NCBI GenBank assembly: GCA_963921425.1
Contig: OY992837.1
Span: 6,049,896-6,113,895, forward strand
Source: Dryas octopetala
Lineage: Eukaryota; Streptophyta; Magnoliopsida; Rosales; Rosaceae
DNA length: 64,000 nucleotides
Direction: 5' to 3'
The position numbers and the translations under genes were made by a program. The first letter of the stretch is position 1. Each line of letters starts with the position of its first letter. Shown here one piece after another: positions 24,621 through 37,700 of this stretch. The notes under the pieces were generated by a model. That model was given only the letters and a program-made list of their open reading frames with translations, did no database searches and had not been told where the DNA came from.

Positions 24621-25213
24621 ATGCGCTTTAAATGCACGGCAAATTCGGCCGGCCTTGTATGAGTACTGGATCTACGGCCCATGCGACGCGTTACTTTGAT
24701 CTGGGCCTCTAGTGGGTCCAGTTGTCCTTTGGCATTCCGGTTCTAATGGTGGGGTTTTCTTCCAGCTCTTGTGGTGACTATTTTACCCCTGGTTCTTGCA
24801 CACAGTTGTTACTAGTACATCCTTGCACTTCGCAATATGAGAAAAGTGTAAAATGAATTGCACCGGTGAGAATATGTGATGGGTATGGCATGTTTAAAAT
24901 GAGTTCTTTTTTTTAACAATATGACATTTAACAAGGAAAGTTCTTTTTTTTTTTTAGAAGAAAGTTTAAGCAACCCATTTAAAATCATTATTATTTTTTG
25001 CGTCGTATAGGACAGAACACAAAACACGGTTTGGTCATTTTAATTTAATGAGTTGTGACATGATCCATTGATTTTAGGCTGCAAAATTTGGAGGGAGCTC
25101 AGATACATTATAATATATCCTTTGACATAAATGTGAGATTATGGTGGTGGTTGTGTCATACTAGCTTATTGTTCTATTTGTAATACGACACTTTCATGTG
25201 AAGGATGATTAAG
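24621..25213. other. Actin promoter and spacer, no gene
   Basis: Contains TGGGCC-type motifs near 24700-24715 and AT-rich DNA. No coding signal. Confidence 0.4.
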
Positions 25214-25218
25214 AATAT

Positions 25219-25855
25219 TGTTGATGCCCAAAAATGGTAGAGCAGTCAACGTCGAGTCGAACCACGTAGGCCCGTTGACCCACCACTGAGCGGATGACAC
25301 GTCGAAGTGGGGCAGGAACGGGTAGCTGGGTCCGACTGGTGAGTAATGAGAGAAAATGATATCCAAAGCACCCTGCACAGGTACACAAAAGTGAGCGGGA
25401 AGGGCACCGGTGTGGTGCCGGCCAAAGCTCCTCCGACGCTCAAGTCAGTGTTCAGAGAGATCTGAGAGCAGAGTGAGTGAATAGTCTAATAATGATTTCA
25501 GTTGTCCTTTTGTGACAAGAAGGTACCTCTTTTATAGTACCTTTGGAAGAGTGTCAACCAATCCGGTGACGACACGTGTCCTTTGTGGTGACTTGCACTG
25601 TAGGAGCGCCACGTGGCACCGGTCTCGAGGATCCGAGTGAGTTGACACGGGCCGGGGACCCGAGAGGTTTGAGCTTGGGAGGCCGGAGCCTAAGAGGCCG
25701 GGGCCCAGGGGGCCGGAGCCCATGAGGCTGGAGCCTAGTAGATCATGGGCTAGGAGCCCAGGAAGGGCTTAGTCTTTTGGGGTCTAGGCCCAAACAGCAT
25801 GGTGTTAGGCCTTGTGTGACTTGTCGTTATGCCGAGATGATTAGTCATACGAACA
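25219..25855 (-). mobile_element. Solo LTR, plant LTR retrotransposon (probably Ty3/gypsy)
   Basis: A 637-base element with TG...CA ends, flanked by a perfect 5-base target duplication AATAT (25214-25218 and 25856-25860). Read on the minus strand it has a TATA box (CTATAAAAG) and, further on, CTGACTTGAGCGTCGGAG, which I associate with LTRs of plant gypsy elements. It ends GGGCATCAACA. No coding region or second LTR is present. This is the usual product of recombination between the two LTRs of a full element. Confidence 0.85.
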
Positions 25856-25860
25856 AATAT

Positions 25861-28800
25861 TCAAGACCCATGTTAAATAAGGCCAATTTGAATATGTTCA
25901 ATTGTATGACCCCACTAGCTTAATTTGTTTATGAATGCCCATTTGATGTGGCATTAGGATCTAATTCCCCCATTTCTACGTACACTCCGAGATCGTCTGC
26001 ATACATCAAAATGATCATATATTGTGAATTGAAAGTTAATTGGTTTCTGACAGTGTACTCAGTGAAGAAGCGACACAAGATAGTGGGGGAAATGGGGTTT
26101 CTACTACAAAGAAAGTTTCTTTTGCAGAGGCAGAAGAGAGCATCTTCGAAAAGTTGGGGAATCATGCATCAGTTGGAGAGTATAATGTAATGTATGGTCC
26201 CAGATCTCCATTAATCAGATCGATACATACATGCATGCACGTGAATGGTTTCATGGTTGACAAATGAGAAAATGGTCACGAGTATGAATCATAGCATATA
26301 TCTGACTTATGTGTGTGTTTTGTTGGTTGTCACTCTCTTAGTTATTTACATGATTTGGCATATTAATTATAGCTAGGAAGTAGAAGACTTTCATGAAATA
26401 GAGGACTCAAAATCGGTATTCAGTGAATGAATAGGTCTACGTTCTGAGGTTCATCAGCAGCCGTGGATCCAATAATTTTCTTCGTGGCGGGAGACGGAAT
26501 GAATTAACTCTTAAATAATTACACCTACTTTTTACACTGTTAGTATGTTACCTTGTTTTTTTGAGACATTTTATCAAACACATTGCATCAAATTCTTATC
26601 AAACAAAACCATGCCAACAACTAAAGGTTAAACAATGGAAAGAGGGTTTGGTATATTCTATTCAAAAATTGTTTTCTAAATTTTTTGTTTACTTATTTCA
26701 TCTATAAATATAACTAATGAAAACAAAAAATAATTTTTGAAAAGAATACCAAACGGTTACTTAATTTCATTAAGTCAATTAATCGGCCCCCTTTGCTCCT
26801 TACTAATTAAATATGTACGATACAATATTCACCATGCATGTTCAATTAATAGTGCCACTAATATCTCTTAAAATCATTACTTTCCAACGTAGCAATTTTT
26901 ACTGAAATAGATCATTCCCACCAAATAATAGGTTGATGACTTTTACAAGAGAGTTTTTGGCCGAAACCATCCATATTAGTTAATTTCTTGTCTTGCAAGG
27001 TTTTTAAAACGACACACTTACTCAATGTCGCTCAAATTTTAAAATGAATTATCAATTTCAACAATTAAATTTGATCATATAGTCGCAAGGATATATGAGT
27101 TATCAGTTAGTGTCGCCCAAATCTTGTCGATCGTTCAAGTGAGCAACATAGCCTTGAAAATTGATCCAATTTTCAGAAAATTAACTTACCATAATTACTT
27201 GGGTGCTTGAATATAAGTTTGAATTAATAATATCCTCCCTCAAAAACTAAGCCCAAAAGGGGGGAAACACAGAGCCAGCGGTAAAAATAAACAATAAAAG
27301 ATTAAAAGTTGGATCTTCTAGCTAGCCAGGTATATTCTGAGTAGGGTTCACACCGGCAGCCTTACTGATTCATAGTGAATTTAAGCGAATTCCAATGAAG
27401 ATTCGTGGGGCTGAGATGGAGTTGAGAGTGAAGGGTGTTGTGTTGTGTAATTGCATGTGTTGACTGTGGAGTAGGACATTATTGTTTGACACGAGACGTG
27501 ATAGTTGGCAATGGGGTAAAATCATGAAGGCACAACGCATGGCCACGACTTTACAATATTCCCCATGAGAGTTTTGTGTCCTCACTGCACACTTACTTAA
27601 TTTATCTTTTAATTTTGTACCTTACTCATTATCACTAAACAAGATCATCTTATTATATTCTCTCTCTAATATTTTCCTAATTCCAATAGTATGATATATG
27701 ATTCCCATGCTTTTTTTTTTTTTGGGTCACTATTCACTATTATATGATTCACATGCCTTAAGAACTTCATCAGTTTTGCAGACTTTTCAATTACATAAAA
27801 TATGATATCAGTTCTTCTTACATATAATAATTCATACCATACAAAGTTTTCTTTCACTTTAAAAGAGAAGAGAAACTCAAACTCTTATCACATTTATGAA
27901 GTAAAATACTCTAATACTAGAGCTATAATTCTCCCACCATTATATATCAACATTCAAGTGTCCCATATATATTTAATTTACAATAGACTCATATAAATTC
28001 TACTGTAATCACTTAAATTTATTATCAATATAATTATTTGTATCACATTTACGAAATATATTTTTTGCAAAGATCAAATTTTACTAAGATCTATTAATGT
28101 AAGCGGATGAAAGATGTATTGGATAAATATAATTTATAAATGGCAAGTAAAAAAGTATCCTATCATTTGTCACATTAATTGATAACCACATTTGAAATAT
28201 AAAGTGTAAACTTTTTAATTAGCCTTCTAATCCAGTTTAGTATAAAATGGGGGAGGGGCCGGCACTAAATTATTGGAGCGTGGTCGTCACGTACCTGAAG
28301 GAGCATGGAGTAGAATTAATCCCAAAAGCTGCATACTATTTGATGATGAAAACCATGCACTCCAACGGACCCGGTCCCCCGTTTTACACACTCAAAGCGC
28401 GATTGTCGTTTTTCTCGTTAAAATCTCATCTCGTGGATCGTCGCTCATAACTCATCAATCGGTAGATTACCAAATCCTAACCCCCGCCCTTTATTTTTCA
28501 GCTGGGGGGAATGGGAATCCTAAGCTACAAGCAGCATCTAGCTTTTTAGCTCAGAATTTTCTAATTTTCTTTTTTGGGATTTATATTAAAGAAAATGCAC
28601 ATTTGGTCAATGACTTGGTTGAGAAGTTGAGATTAATATTCAGTTAGGTACGTTATTGAGAGGTGATCGACCCACTACCCTATTAATAATCTCACTAGCT
28701 AGCTAAATAATGTAATTACTTCATATTTATGGAGACTGAAAGTAATAAGTTAACCAATATGACCAGTACCTATGGATGGTCATGATTTTTGGTGCTGCAT

Positions 28801-28884
28801 GCACAATTTGGTAAATTTGTACATAGATCCACATGCATGAAGATGTGGGTGGTCTGATCAAATTTGCCCTAATTTCCAAAAGTT
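25861..28884. other. Repeat-rich intergenic DNA, no confident gene
   Basis: AT-rich. Short ORFs at 26040-26267 (+), 27370-27585 (-) and 28247-28647 (+) have no recognised motif. A MITE-like inverted repeat lies at 26648-26756. Confidence 0.4.
26648..26756. mobile_element. Short MITE-like inverted repeat
   Basis: The left arm GTTTGGTATATTCTATTC runs into CAAAAATTGTTTTC. The right arm is its near inverse (GAAAACAAAAAATAATTTTTG, then AAAAGAATACCAAAC). The GTTTGGTAT end resembles the MITE at 18729-20365. Total length is about 110 bases with no coding content. Confidence 0.65.
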
Positions 28885-28893
28885 GGTCGTATT

Positions 28894-30091
28894 TAAGGAA
28901 TAAAATTTCGATTTTCGAGGAAATTTCGAAGATTTTTAAATTTCGACAGAAATTAGATGAAAATGATGGAAATTGCTATCAAAATACGAAAATTTTAAAT
29001 GAAACTTTACCATATATTTATTTAACATATTATCTACTAAATTGATAAAAAACATTGAAGAAATCAAATTATATAGTAGGTTTCATGTGATATAAGGTGA
29101 ATATAATGCGCGCTGGAGCAAATACTGTTAAATAAAATTAGTATAATGAATAAACAAAATTAGTATATTCTTTATACTGTATAATTTAATTATACACTAA
29201 AATCTAAACCCTAATACTCTATATATTCTATATACCCTAATACTCTTTATACTCTATAATCTATACATTAAACACTATATACTCTATATTTTTTAGGATA
29301 TTAGGTTTTAAGCCCTTTAGGATACTTTTAATTATTTTTTTATATAGAAATGTATTAAAGTTTAAGATTTAAAATAACTAAAAGAAATCTCAAACTTTTT
29401 TTCTTCTTGCCAATTGCCCAAAGGCCCTAAACCCCCCTTCATTTTTTTTCTTTCTATACTTTTTTTCCCCTTGCCTCTCTCTTCAGTTTTTATTTTATTT
29501 TTTATCTGTCCTTCCTTTTTTCCCGTGTCTCTTACTTAGCCAAGCTTTGTCTTCACTAATTGTAACAACCCAAATTTTGGCTTATGGTAATTTTGTTACT
29601 TAAATTTTTCAAATTTGTTTTAAGGTTTGTTTAAAGGAATTAGAAATTTCTTTAAATTTATTTTAACTAACTTAGATCTTTGGTTGTGGTTCTAGAGCTT
29701 AGTTGTGTGGAAATGAATTTTAGAATGAAAATTCAAGAATTTGACTATTATTATTTTTTTCAGAATTAAATAATAAGAATAGGATTTTCATAATTTTTTT
29801 GAAAGCAATTTGACTATTTTGAGATTATAGGAAATTAGTACTCATCAATACGAGTTCGTATAATTTTTCGGTGAATTATTTGGAGTCTCGAGCTATTTTT
29901 GGTGAATTTTTGAAGTTGAAGAAAATAAAAAATATGAAAATTTCGATAATTTTGATAAATTTTGGCGAAATTTCGAAAATTTCGGTGAAATTTTCCCAAA
30001 AAATTATTAAACATGTGTTTCGATTTCGACACCCTAAAAAAAACGAAATTTTAGACAAAATTTCGCCGAAAATTTTGAAATTTAATTCCTT
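28894..30091. mobile_element. Non-autonomous TIR element, 1.2 kb, 9-bp target duplication
   Basis: GGTCGTATT flanks the element at 28885-28893 and 30092-30100. The ends are inverted: TAAGGAATAAAATTTCG on the left, and on the right the inverse of AAGGAATTAAATTTC. Both arms, for about 150-200 bases, are dominated by GAAATTTCG-like words and pair imperfectly. The interior (29.1-29.8 kb) is AT-rich, with a CCCTAAACCCC-type patch and no ORF of note. Target length and organisation suggest a Mutator-like element of a family different from the Pack-MULE. Identical bases at the junction make the ends uncertain by 1-2 bases. Confidence 0.72.
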
Positions 30092-30100
30092 GGTCGTATT

Positions 30101-31539
30101 GATGCAGACCATACTGGTAAATGTCACATAATAATTGGTAATATATATATATGGATATGGAGTAGCAATTCAATCATGTGGATGGTTGCATTGATAAATT
30201 AAAGGGTGCCGCTATTTGAACCCAACTTTTTAATTTTTAACTCTAACAATTTAATCAATTATTAATTTACAATTTTATCTTAATATAAATTGATTATTAA
30301 CGACAAATATTTAATTTAAAAATTTTTAAAATAAATAACTTAGATGGTAGCAAACGATAGGTGGTAGAGTAGATGGTATTATTAATTATTACTCACTTTG
30401 TAATTAGTTGGTGGTTCCAACCACCCCTAGCTATCTAGGACTCTCAGTACTCATGGATGCCTAATTACTGGCAAATTCCAAAGGGAATTTAAGAACAAAG
30501 AAAAAAGGTTTAATTAAGCGCGATTTTATGTTTAGAAGACCCAATGATACTATTAAGAAGTGGTATTTAATTGGGAGTCTAAACGAAATATAATCATGAG
30601 GTGACAAGGATTAAAATTTAGAATTGAGAAAAGGAAACGTAGAAACCCCAAAATAAAAAAGTGGGGATGTATACAAATTCATTTGAATAAACTTACTTGT
30701 ATCACATTATCATTATCGATCATTATGGAAGACTAATGAACACATTATTAATAATCAACTCCTACCATAATTTACTTGGCCAAAAAAAAAAAAAACTCCT
30801 ACCATAATTTGATTATTATCAGACATATTTATTTCTGATTGATTCATAATATTTGTTATGTTTGACTTTTAATTTACTTATGTATTTATTATTTAATAAT
30901 AATAATAAATAGATTCATGCACTTTTTAAGTGTGAGTGAAATTATACAAATTTTTAAATTTAAATTATACAATTAAAATTTAAACCAATAAAAATTCAAA
31001 TACCTTCGCAGAATATCTCACACAACATAAAGTCTCGAATCCCTTTGAAATAGATTGCAAATGGCTAAATACGATAAATAAAACTTTATTTTATTTGATT
31101 ATTGCTTGGTAGATGAACAAAGCATGTAGAGATTAATTTTAGGCACATATAAATTATGTTCGAAAATATCACGAGATCGAAGATATAAGCCTTGTGGTCC
31201 CCATGTAACAAACCACGTGCATAGATGCATTAAAAGTTCTTAGAGATCAGAAAAGAAAAGCGTAGTATGCTCAAACACAGATGTACTGACTCACTAAAAT
31301 TCTCACAAAACAAGAAATATATGTACTAAATTCTCAATTTCTCCTCATCAGAATTCAGAAAAAGAAAAAAAAAAAGTCTCAAATTCTCATTTCTATTCCG
31401 AGAGCAAGAAAGAAAGAGTTAGTTGGGTTGGTGGAGGCTTTGAATCCCTCTTGTTGAAGGATCCGATGCACACATAAACACAAGCAGCTGCGCGCCTTAG
31501 CTCTCTCCCAAGACTCGATCTTGTTCAGTTAAAACCGTT

Positions 31540-31578
<39 letters not shown>

Positions 31579-31587
31579 AAAGTAGTC
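30101..31587. other. Intergenic and promoter side of the CDK inhibitor gene
   Basis: AT-rich. A pure TC run lies at about 31541-31577. The phrase TGCCGCTATT(T/C)(G/A)AACCCAA near 30209 recurs at 7465, so it belongs to a dispersed repeat. Confidence 0.45.
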
Positions 31588-31595
31588 TATAAATA
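31588..31595 (+). promoter_or_regulatory. Candidate TATA box of the SMR gene
   Basis: TATAAATA lies just 3' of the TC run and about 215 bases before the chosen start codon. Confidence 0.5.
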
Positions 31596-31692
31596 TATAA
31601 ATCCCTGTAGAATTAGGAAATTTCAGAAGGCGAATTTGATCATTATATTCCATATTCTCATGTGGCTTCTTCCATCCCTATAATTACCACCA

Positions 31693-31728
<36 letters not shown>

Positions 31729-31805
31729 GCCTTCTCTCATTCCCATTCCCATTCCCACCACCACCAATTCAATTCAATTCCCATCTCTTCCTCCGTCTCT
31801 TCTTC

Positions 31806-32378
31806 ATGGATTCAAACGACGTCGTCCCGATCCAATTCGACCTTCTGAAGAATCAGATGGCAGCCACGCCCTCAGATATTCATGATCACGGCCACAATTC
31901 GACTCCTCATCATCATCACGATGACGAGCTTCGCGATCAACATCATCATAATCAAGAACCCGAGAAAGAAGACGGTCAAAGATCCTCCGAGATTATTCCA
32001 GACGTTATCGACATTCCGAATTCCAAAGAACACAAAACGTCGCCGTCTTCGACACTGGAGGGACTGACATCCAACGAGCTGGCAGAGAACGACGACATCA
32101 TGGACGACGAAAACGACGGTTTCAAAACGCCGACGTCTTTGGAGCACAGAATCCCGGTTCCCACACAGTGCCCGCCGGCGCCCAAAGTGCCCCTGGGAAA
32201 GAGAAAAGAATCGCCATCGCAGTCGCCATCGGTCACGGTCGTTGATTTTACGGAAGAACAACTCCAGGCAATGTTTTGGCAGCCTTGCATTCCAAATTTG
32301 TACGGCAAGATCAAGAAAGCCAAACCGCCGGCCGCTCCAGCCGAACCGGGTTCTGCTGATGTGGCCAATTACCCATGA
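31806..32378 (+). CDS. SIAMESE-RELATED cyclin-dependent kinase inhibitor
   Basis: Plant CDK inhibitor of the SIM/SMR family, which restrains mitotic CDK-cyclin complexes and promotes endoreduplication or checkpoint arrest (family knowledge). It is a single exon of 190 codons. The SMR signature is at residues 106-127: FKTPTSLEHRIP, then TQCPPAPK, followed by basic KR and a conserved-looking tail DFTEEQLQAMFW at 148-159. The N-terminal half is His- and Asp/Glu-rich (HHHHDD, HHHNQ) and low in complexity. The start at MDSNDVV is preferred because the in-frame ATG at 31662 would add a TC-repeat-encoded Leu/Ser tract. The protein is longer than the roughly 100-130 residues of many SMRs. Confidence 0.85.
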   Translation: MDSNDVVPIQFDLLKNQMAATPSDIHDHGHNSTPHHHHDDELRDQHHHNQEPEKEDGQRSSEIIPDVIDIPNSKEHKTSPSSTLEGLTSNELAENDDIMDDENDGFKTPTSLEHRIPVPTQCPPAPKVPLGKRKESPSQSPSVTVVDFTEEQLQAMFWQPCIPNLYGKIKKAKPPAAPAEPGSADVANYP

Positions 32379-34794
32379 TCATGATCGACCGTCGATCGAA
32401 CGTGGCAAGTTAATTAATTAATTAGGATATTTTCTCTCTTTTTTTAATTATATATATTTTTGAATTTGTTGGGTTTTTGAGAGAGATCTTGGTTGAGTTG
32501 TTCTGGGGGTCGCACGGAGGAGTAGTACTGATCGAAATTGTACTGAAACCCAGAACACGGTGTAAAGTTGCAAAAAGATCTCAGAGATGAAGTACAGAGC
32601 AAGAAAAAGAGCACGTACGCATAGAGACATGTAGCTATAGATAGAGATAGGTTCTTCTTTTGTACTCAAAGTGTTAATATTCTGTCTTCTAAAGAAATTA
32701 AGAGGATGGAGGATTCTCTGAGACTACTCGTAATCATGTGAATATGTGATTCATGAATAACAATAATAAAGTTTCTTAAAGATTTTCAGTTTCATTGTTT
32801 TGATCTTTTTGAAGAACTACTTTAATTTTCTTGCGGGTTACGCTTAGACGAAGACGTACTACTAGCTTCTTTGGATTCCATGTCGTATGGTCCCATATAT
32901 GGAGAAAGAAAGAAGCTAAATTTTATCGTTAAGCACAGTTGATTTTCAGGTGGCGTGTTTGGGTACTCTCCACCGGGAAAAAGACAAAATCAATTTGTTT
33001 TAGATGATCAGTTCATTTTTACTCAATATTAATTAATGTTGTAATATATAAATATCGAATTAAATAGATATAAATAGGTTTAATTTTTAAAGGATTTGTA
33101 TGGGTTATTTGAAGAACAAATATGCATGTGATAATTATTCCATGTCAATCTGAGAAAGATAGCTGAAGGGAAGAAAAGAAGTCATGAATTAGTTGGCATG
33201 TGATGTGAGCCACTATGAAAGAAATCCAGATCGATGTAATTTTTGTTATAGAATAACCGCAATTAACAATCATTTAATGTAGTATTATATATACAAACAG
33301 TGGACCAACATTAATGAACTCATTTGTTTATGCATGGTAGTATATGTTACACATATAGCTGCACAAAGCTAACTTTGACATTTTAATGGTCATTAATTAA
33401 TTGGGTTTTGTTCATAAACAAAGTGGGGATGTGGGAGGCCTCAAATCAAGCGTATCTCCTCCATCTGCTGGTACAATTTCTCTTAATTTGGTATATAGAA
33501 GAGTATTTTTGACTTTTCATGTGGCAAAAGGGATATAAAAGTAAATTTTGAAAAATTGGGTTATAAAAACAATCTCTATTACAGTATTACTATTTGGGTT
33601 TAGGGTTAAATTTCCGTTTGGTATAATATATCAGACTTAGTTTTGTATTTCCAAGAAAGGCAAACATGCTCCCATGTCCATCATCATGAGACTTCTCAAG
33701 AATCTCATCTACTAATCAAGTGCCAAATAGTTAATCAATTTATAGACATGGGATCTACTACTATGTTGTTTCCCATGAAGCCCATAAATCTTTGATGAAT
33801 CAAAATCCCATGTTGTTTCCCTATGTGTTTATATATTCCTGCATATGGTCTTGGCTTATTTTATTGGCATTACAGACGAATGAAAAGCGACACAAGAGGA
33901 TAATAAGAATAAAGAAAGCGCATTCCCATATGGTATTAATCATCTTCAGTACTTTGTCTCATTTCTTGTATACATACATGTATTATTTTTTTTTACACAA
34001 AACATGCTCTTTTTCTATATTAATTAATTATTGATTTAGTGTTATTTTTTTTTTTTTCATAATATTAGAGATCTTTAAGTTGAAATCTCTCATTTAAATA
34101 ACAAAAAAAAGTACATATTAACAATAGAACAAATTTGAATTCATGTTAACGGAAAACAGTGAGAGTCAAACTCTTACATTGCGTGCGGACTAGTCGATCA
34201 CCGATGTTTTAAGCTAGAAAAATTTAGGTTCCGTTTCAGTTGTGGCAGCCAGGTTATCGACGATTCTAACCGATCCGATCCGATCCGAACCGAACTCATC
34301 CCTACTCAATATTGAATCTTAAATGGGCCACACAATGCCCAAGTATAGGAAAGATGGGCTATCTGTATCCGTGTTCCCACAGTTCCCAAAACCCGGTTGT
34401 GTTTGGGCTTCTTAGGATGATGAGGTCCAGCAATGAATTCCAATTGCTGACGTGGCAAGAAACGAGTGGCTAACGCGATGAGGTCGCACGACGGGTACAT
34501 GGAAAATGCAATACTTATCCATTATTATAATAAGAACATTCCCTCCAAATCCATTATTATAATGCAACATAATAACGAACGAATCACTAATAAAAAGCTT
34601 CCCCTTGACTCTTTCTCTTTCCCTGCATAACCGTAATTAACTACCAAACACCCCCCTCCCCTCTTTTTTCTCTCTTCCACTTTCTCTCAAACCAAACAAT
34701 ATCAATTCACACAAAAAATTCAATTCAACGTTTATTGTTCAGAACAAGAGCTAATTAATTAAGCTAAGCTCGATCTTAATTTGCCAAATGCACC
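32379..34794. other. Intergenic DNA between SMR and the WD40 gene
   Basis: Holds the SMR 3' untranslated region and AT-rich DNA. A short GATCC(G/A)-type repeat lies at about 34265-34295. The ORF at 33792-34034 has no recognised motif. Confidence 0.45.
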
Positions 34795-37700
34795 ATGATC
34801 ATGGAACGCAAGAGGACGTTGACGATGAACTGGGACGGCCTCCGGGACGCCGACGACGACCGGTTCTTTGAGTCCTACGAACGCGCCTCCTCCGCCGCGC
34901 CACTTGACCTCGAGGCCTCGTCCTCGGACGACGACGTTAACTTCGACGACAGTCGCATGTCCTTTGCCTCCTGCGCCTCCTCCGTCCGAAACGACGTCGA
35001 TTTGCGAGGCTTCACGGTGGCGTCGACGCCCTCCATCGCTCCAATGTCGCCAGACTATAACATCTGGATGGCGGCGCCGGCCTCCATCAGCGAACGCCGG
35101 AAGCGGTTGCTACAGGGCATGGGCCTGGCCGGCGGCGGAAAAGACCAGCTCACCAGCTTCAAACAGATTACAAGCTTTAAAAGCCTCATTTCGAACAAGA
35201 CCACAAACGGCGTCGTCGCGCGGACTCCTACTCGCTCCAGGGAAGACATACCAGTCCCCGAGCCAGAGCCGGAGCCGGAGCCGGAGCCGGAGCCCGAGTC
35301 CGTGGTTCCGGTAGTGCTGGTACGGTCGCGCTCAGAGGGAGAAATAGAGGCCTTCTCGGCCGACAAGCGGAGGAAAGAGGAGGTAATCGGAACGGTCTCG
35401 AAGCAACGCATCACGAGGACAAACTCCGCCATAGCTGCGGCCCGCTCTAGAATATGTCCGTACACTGAAGCGGTCAGAGCGTCACCGGCGATCGATGCCG
35501 GGGGAGCGGCCGGAAGGTCAGTCCGGCACGCCAACGTGGGAAACTCCGTCGACTTCACGAACAATTCGATAGGCGCTTTCTTCTTGATCAAAAACCTGGA
35601 CACGGGAACTGAGTTCATCGTGAACGAGTACGATCAAGACGGGTGTTGGAACAAGTTCAGCGATCTCCAAACGGGGAAGCAATTGACGATCGACGAGTTC
35701 GAAAAATGCGTTGGATATTCTCCGGTGGTGAAAGAGGTGATGCGGCGCCAAAACGTTTCGAGCGAAGGCGGGAGTCCCAGGAAGTTGGGCGCAGCCAATT
35801 CGTTTGTGTCCAAGAGCCTGAGGATGATGAGCAAGAGAAAAGGGGTTTCGTTGTTGAAGAACAGCATAAAGGGTGTGGGAACCGCTGTGAGTGTTTTGAT
35901 TGGGGAGAAAGAAAGGGAGGCTCATCTGCCGCCTCTTCCGTCGCCGGACCAGAAGAGCAAGAACTCCGCCGCCGGCGGTGGTTCGTCGGAGTGGATTAAA
36001 GTTAGGCATTCCGGGAAGTCGTATAAGGAGCTCTCGGCATTGCATTTGTGCCAAGAGATTCAAGCTCATGAGGGCTCGATTTGGAGCATCAAGTTCAGCT
36101 TCGACGCGAGGTTTCTTGCTAGTGCGGGAGAGGATCGGATTATTCACGTTTGGGAAGTTCAAGAGTGTGAGATTATGTCGTTGGAAGGTAATTCGACGCC
36201 GCTTCATCCGTCGTTTTGTCCGTCTCCGGATCGATCGCCGTCGATTTCGGAGAGTTCGGTGACGCCTGGTGAGAAGAAGAAGAAGGGGAAGGGAGGTTCT
36301 GCTAGAAAAACCAATCCCATCCCCGACTATGTCCATGTGCCCGAAACTGTCTTCTCCTTGTCCGAAAAACCCGTCTGCTCTTTCGAAGGTCATTTGGATG
36401 CTGTTTTGGACCTGTCCTGGTCCAGATCTCAGGTAATTAGGATTTATATAATTTGCTAATCTTTATTGCCATCATGAGAAATTCAGTTATAGCTTATAAT
36501 TAATTTGAAGCTTTGGCCTTCTTTAGAAATTCAAATTTGAATGCATATACATACTGATTTAATGTAGGAGGTGGGTTAATTTTTTTGATGGATTTGCAGC
36601 AACTACTTTCATCTTCAATGGACAAAACTGTTAGATTATGGGATATAGAGACACAGACATGTTTAAAGTTGTTTGCCCACAATGATTATGGTAAGATATC
36701 CATGTATAAACCAATAATGTTTAGCTGCTGTGCATATGCTTGGTTTCACACTATAATATAATGCAGCATATATGTATATACATATATTTTATGTTGTTCC
36801 TTAATTTGTTTCTTGAGTTTTGACTGGGATACTACTGGTTTGGTTTGGCAGTAACTTGCATACAGTTCAATCCTTTGAATGATGATTATTTTATCAGTGG
36901 CTCACTTGATGCAAAGATTCGAATATGGAACATACCTGTTCGACAAGTCGTGGACTGGACTGATCTTCATGAAATGGTCACTGCTGTTTGCTACACTCCA
37001 GATGGCCAGGTCCAGCTCCATTATATATATACATATATATATATATATATTGGTTTTCAGATATATTGTTTTTTTTCCCCCGGTTTCATGTACTCTTCAA
37101 CATGCTTATAATTTTTACAAAAAATCTCAAATTAGTCAAGTTGAATCAACTTAGAAAACTTTATCATGATTTCAATTGATCTTGTTTAGACTGTTTTATC
37201 CCTGTAGTGATGATGGTTTACCTTTTCATAACTGTAGGCTGCCATCGTTGGTTCACACAAAGGAAACGTTCACATGTACAGTACAGAAGGTATGAGTTGC
37301 TCTTCTAATGCATTAATATGAAACCCCTATAACTTTATTCTAGTTTTGAAATTATTCATACAGACAGTCTATGATAAGGCTCATTTTGTTTCGTAATTCA
37401 GATAGCAAATTAAGTCAGCATAGTCAGATTGATATTCAAAACAAGAAGAAGAATCAAGCGAAAAAAATTACAGGTTTCCAGGTAATGTAACAGTACATTG
37501 CTCTCTATTTAATCAACTTTGAGCAAGCTCATAAATTCATCTGACCTGAAGTACTTGTTACCTCCTTTGTTCTCTTGAAATGCACAGTTTTCGCCAATAA
37601 ACCCATCAGAAATGCTTGTTACCTCTGCTGATTCCCGGATTCGGATTGTGGATGGTTGTACAACTGTCACTCATAAGTTTAGAGGTATATATATCCCATC

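Noticed and set aside
25929-26165. Minus-strand ORF with YADDL, resembling the reverse-transcriptase catalytic motif
   Set aside because: Nothing around the motif fits a reverse transcriptase, the ORF is only 78 codons, and no other domain lies nearby. Treated as chance.
26040-26267. Plus-strand ORF with GGNGVSTTKKVSFAEAEESI, possible exon preceded by an acceptor-like TTTCTGACAG
   Set aside because: No matching neighbouring exon or recognised family; kept only as an unlikely gene fragment.
35518-36393. 291-codon minus-strand ORF opposite WD40 exon 1
   Set aside because: Antisense shadow of a GC-rich exon; Arg-rich translation without motifs.
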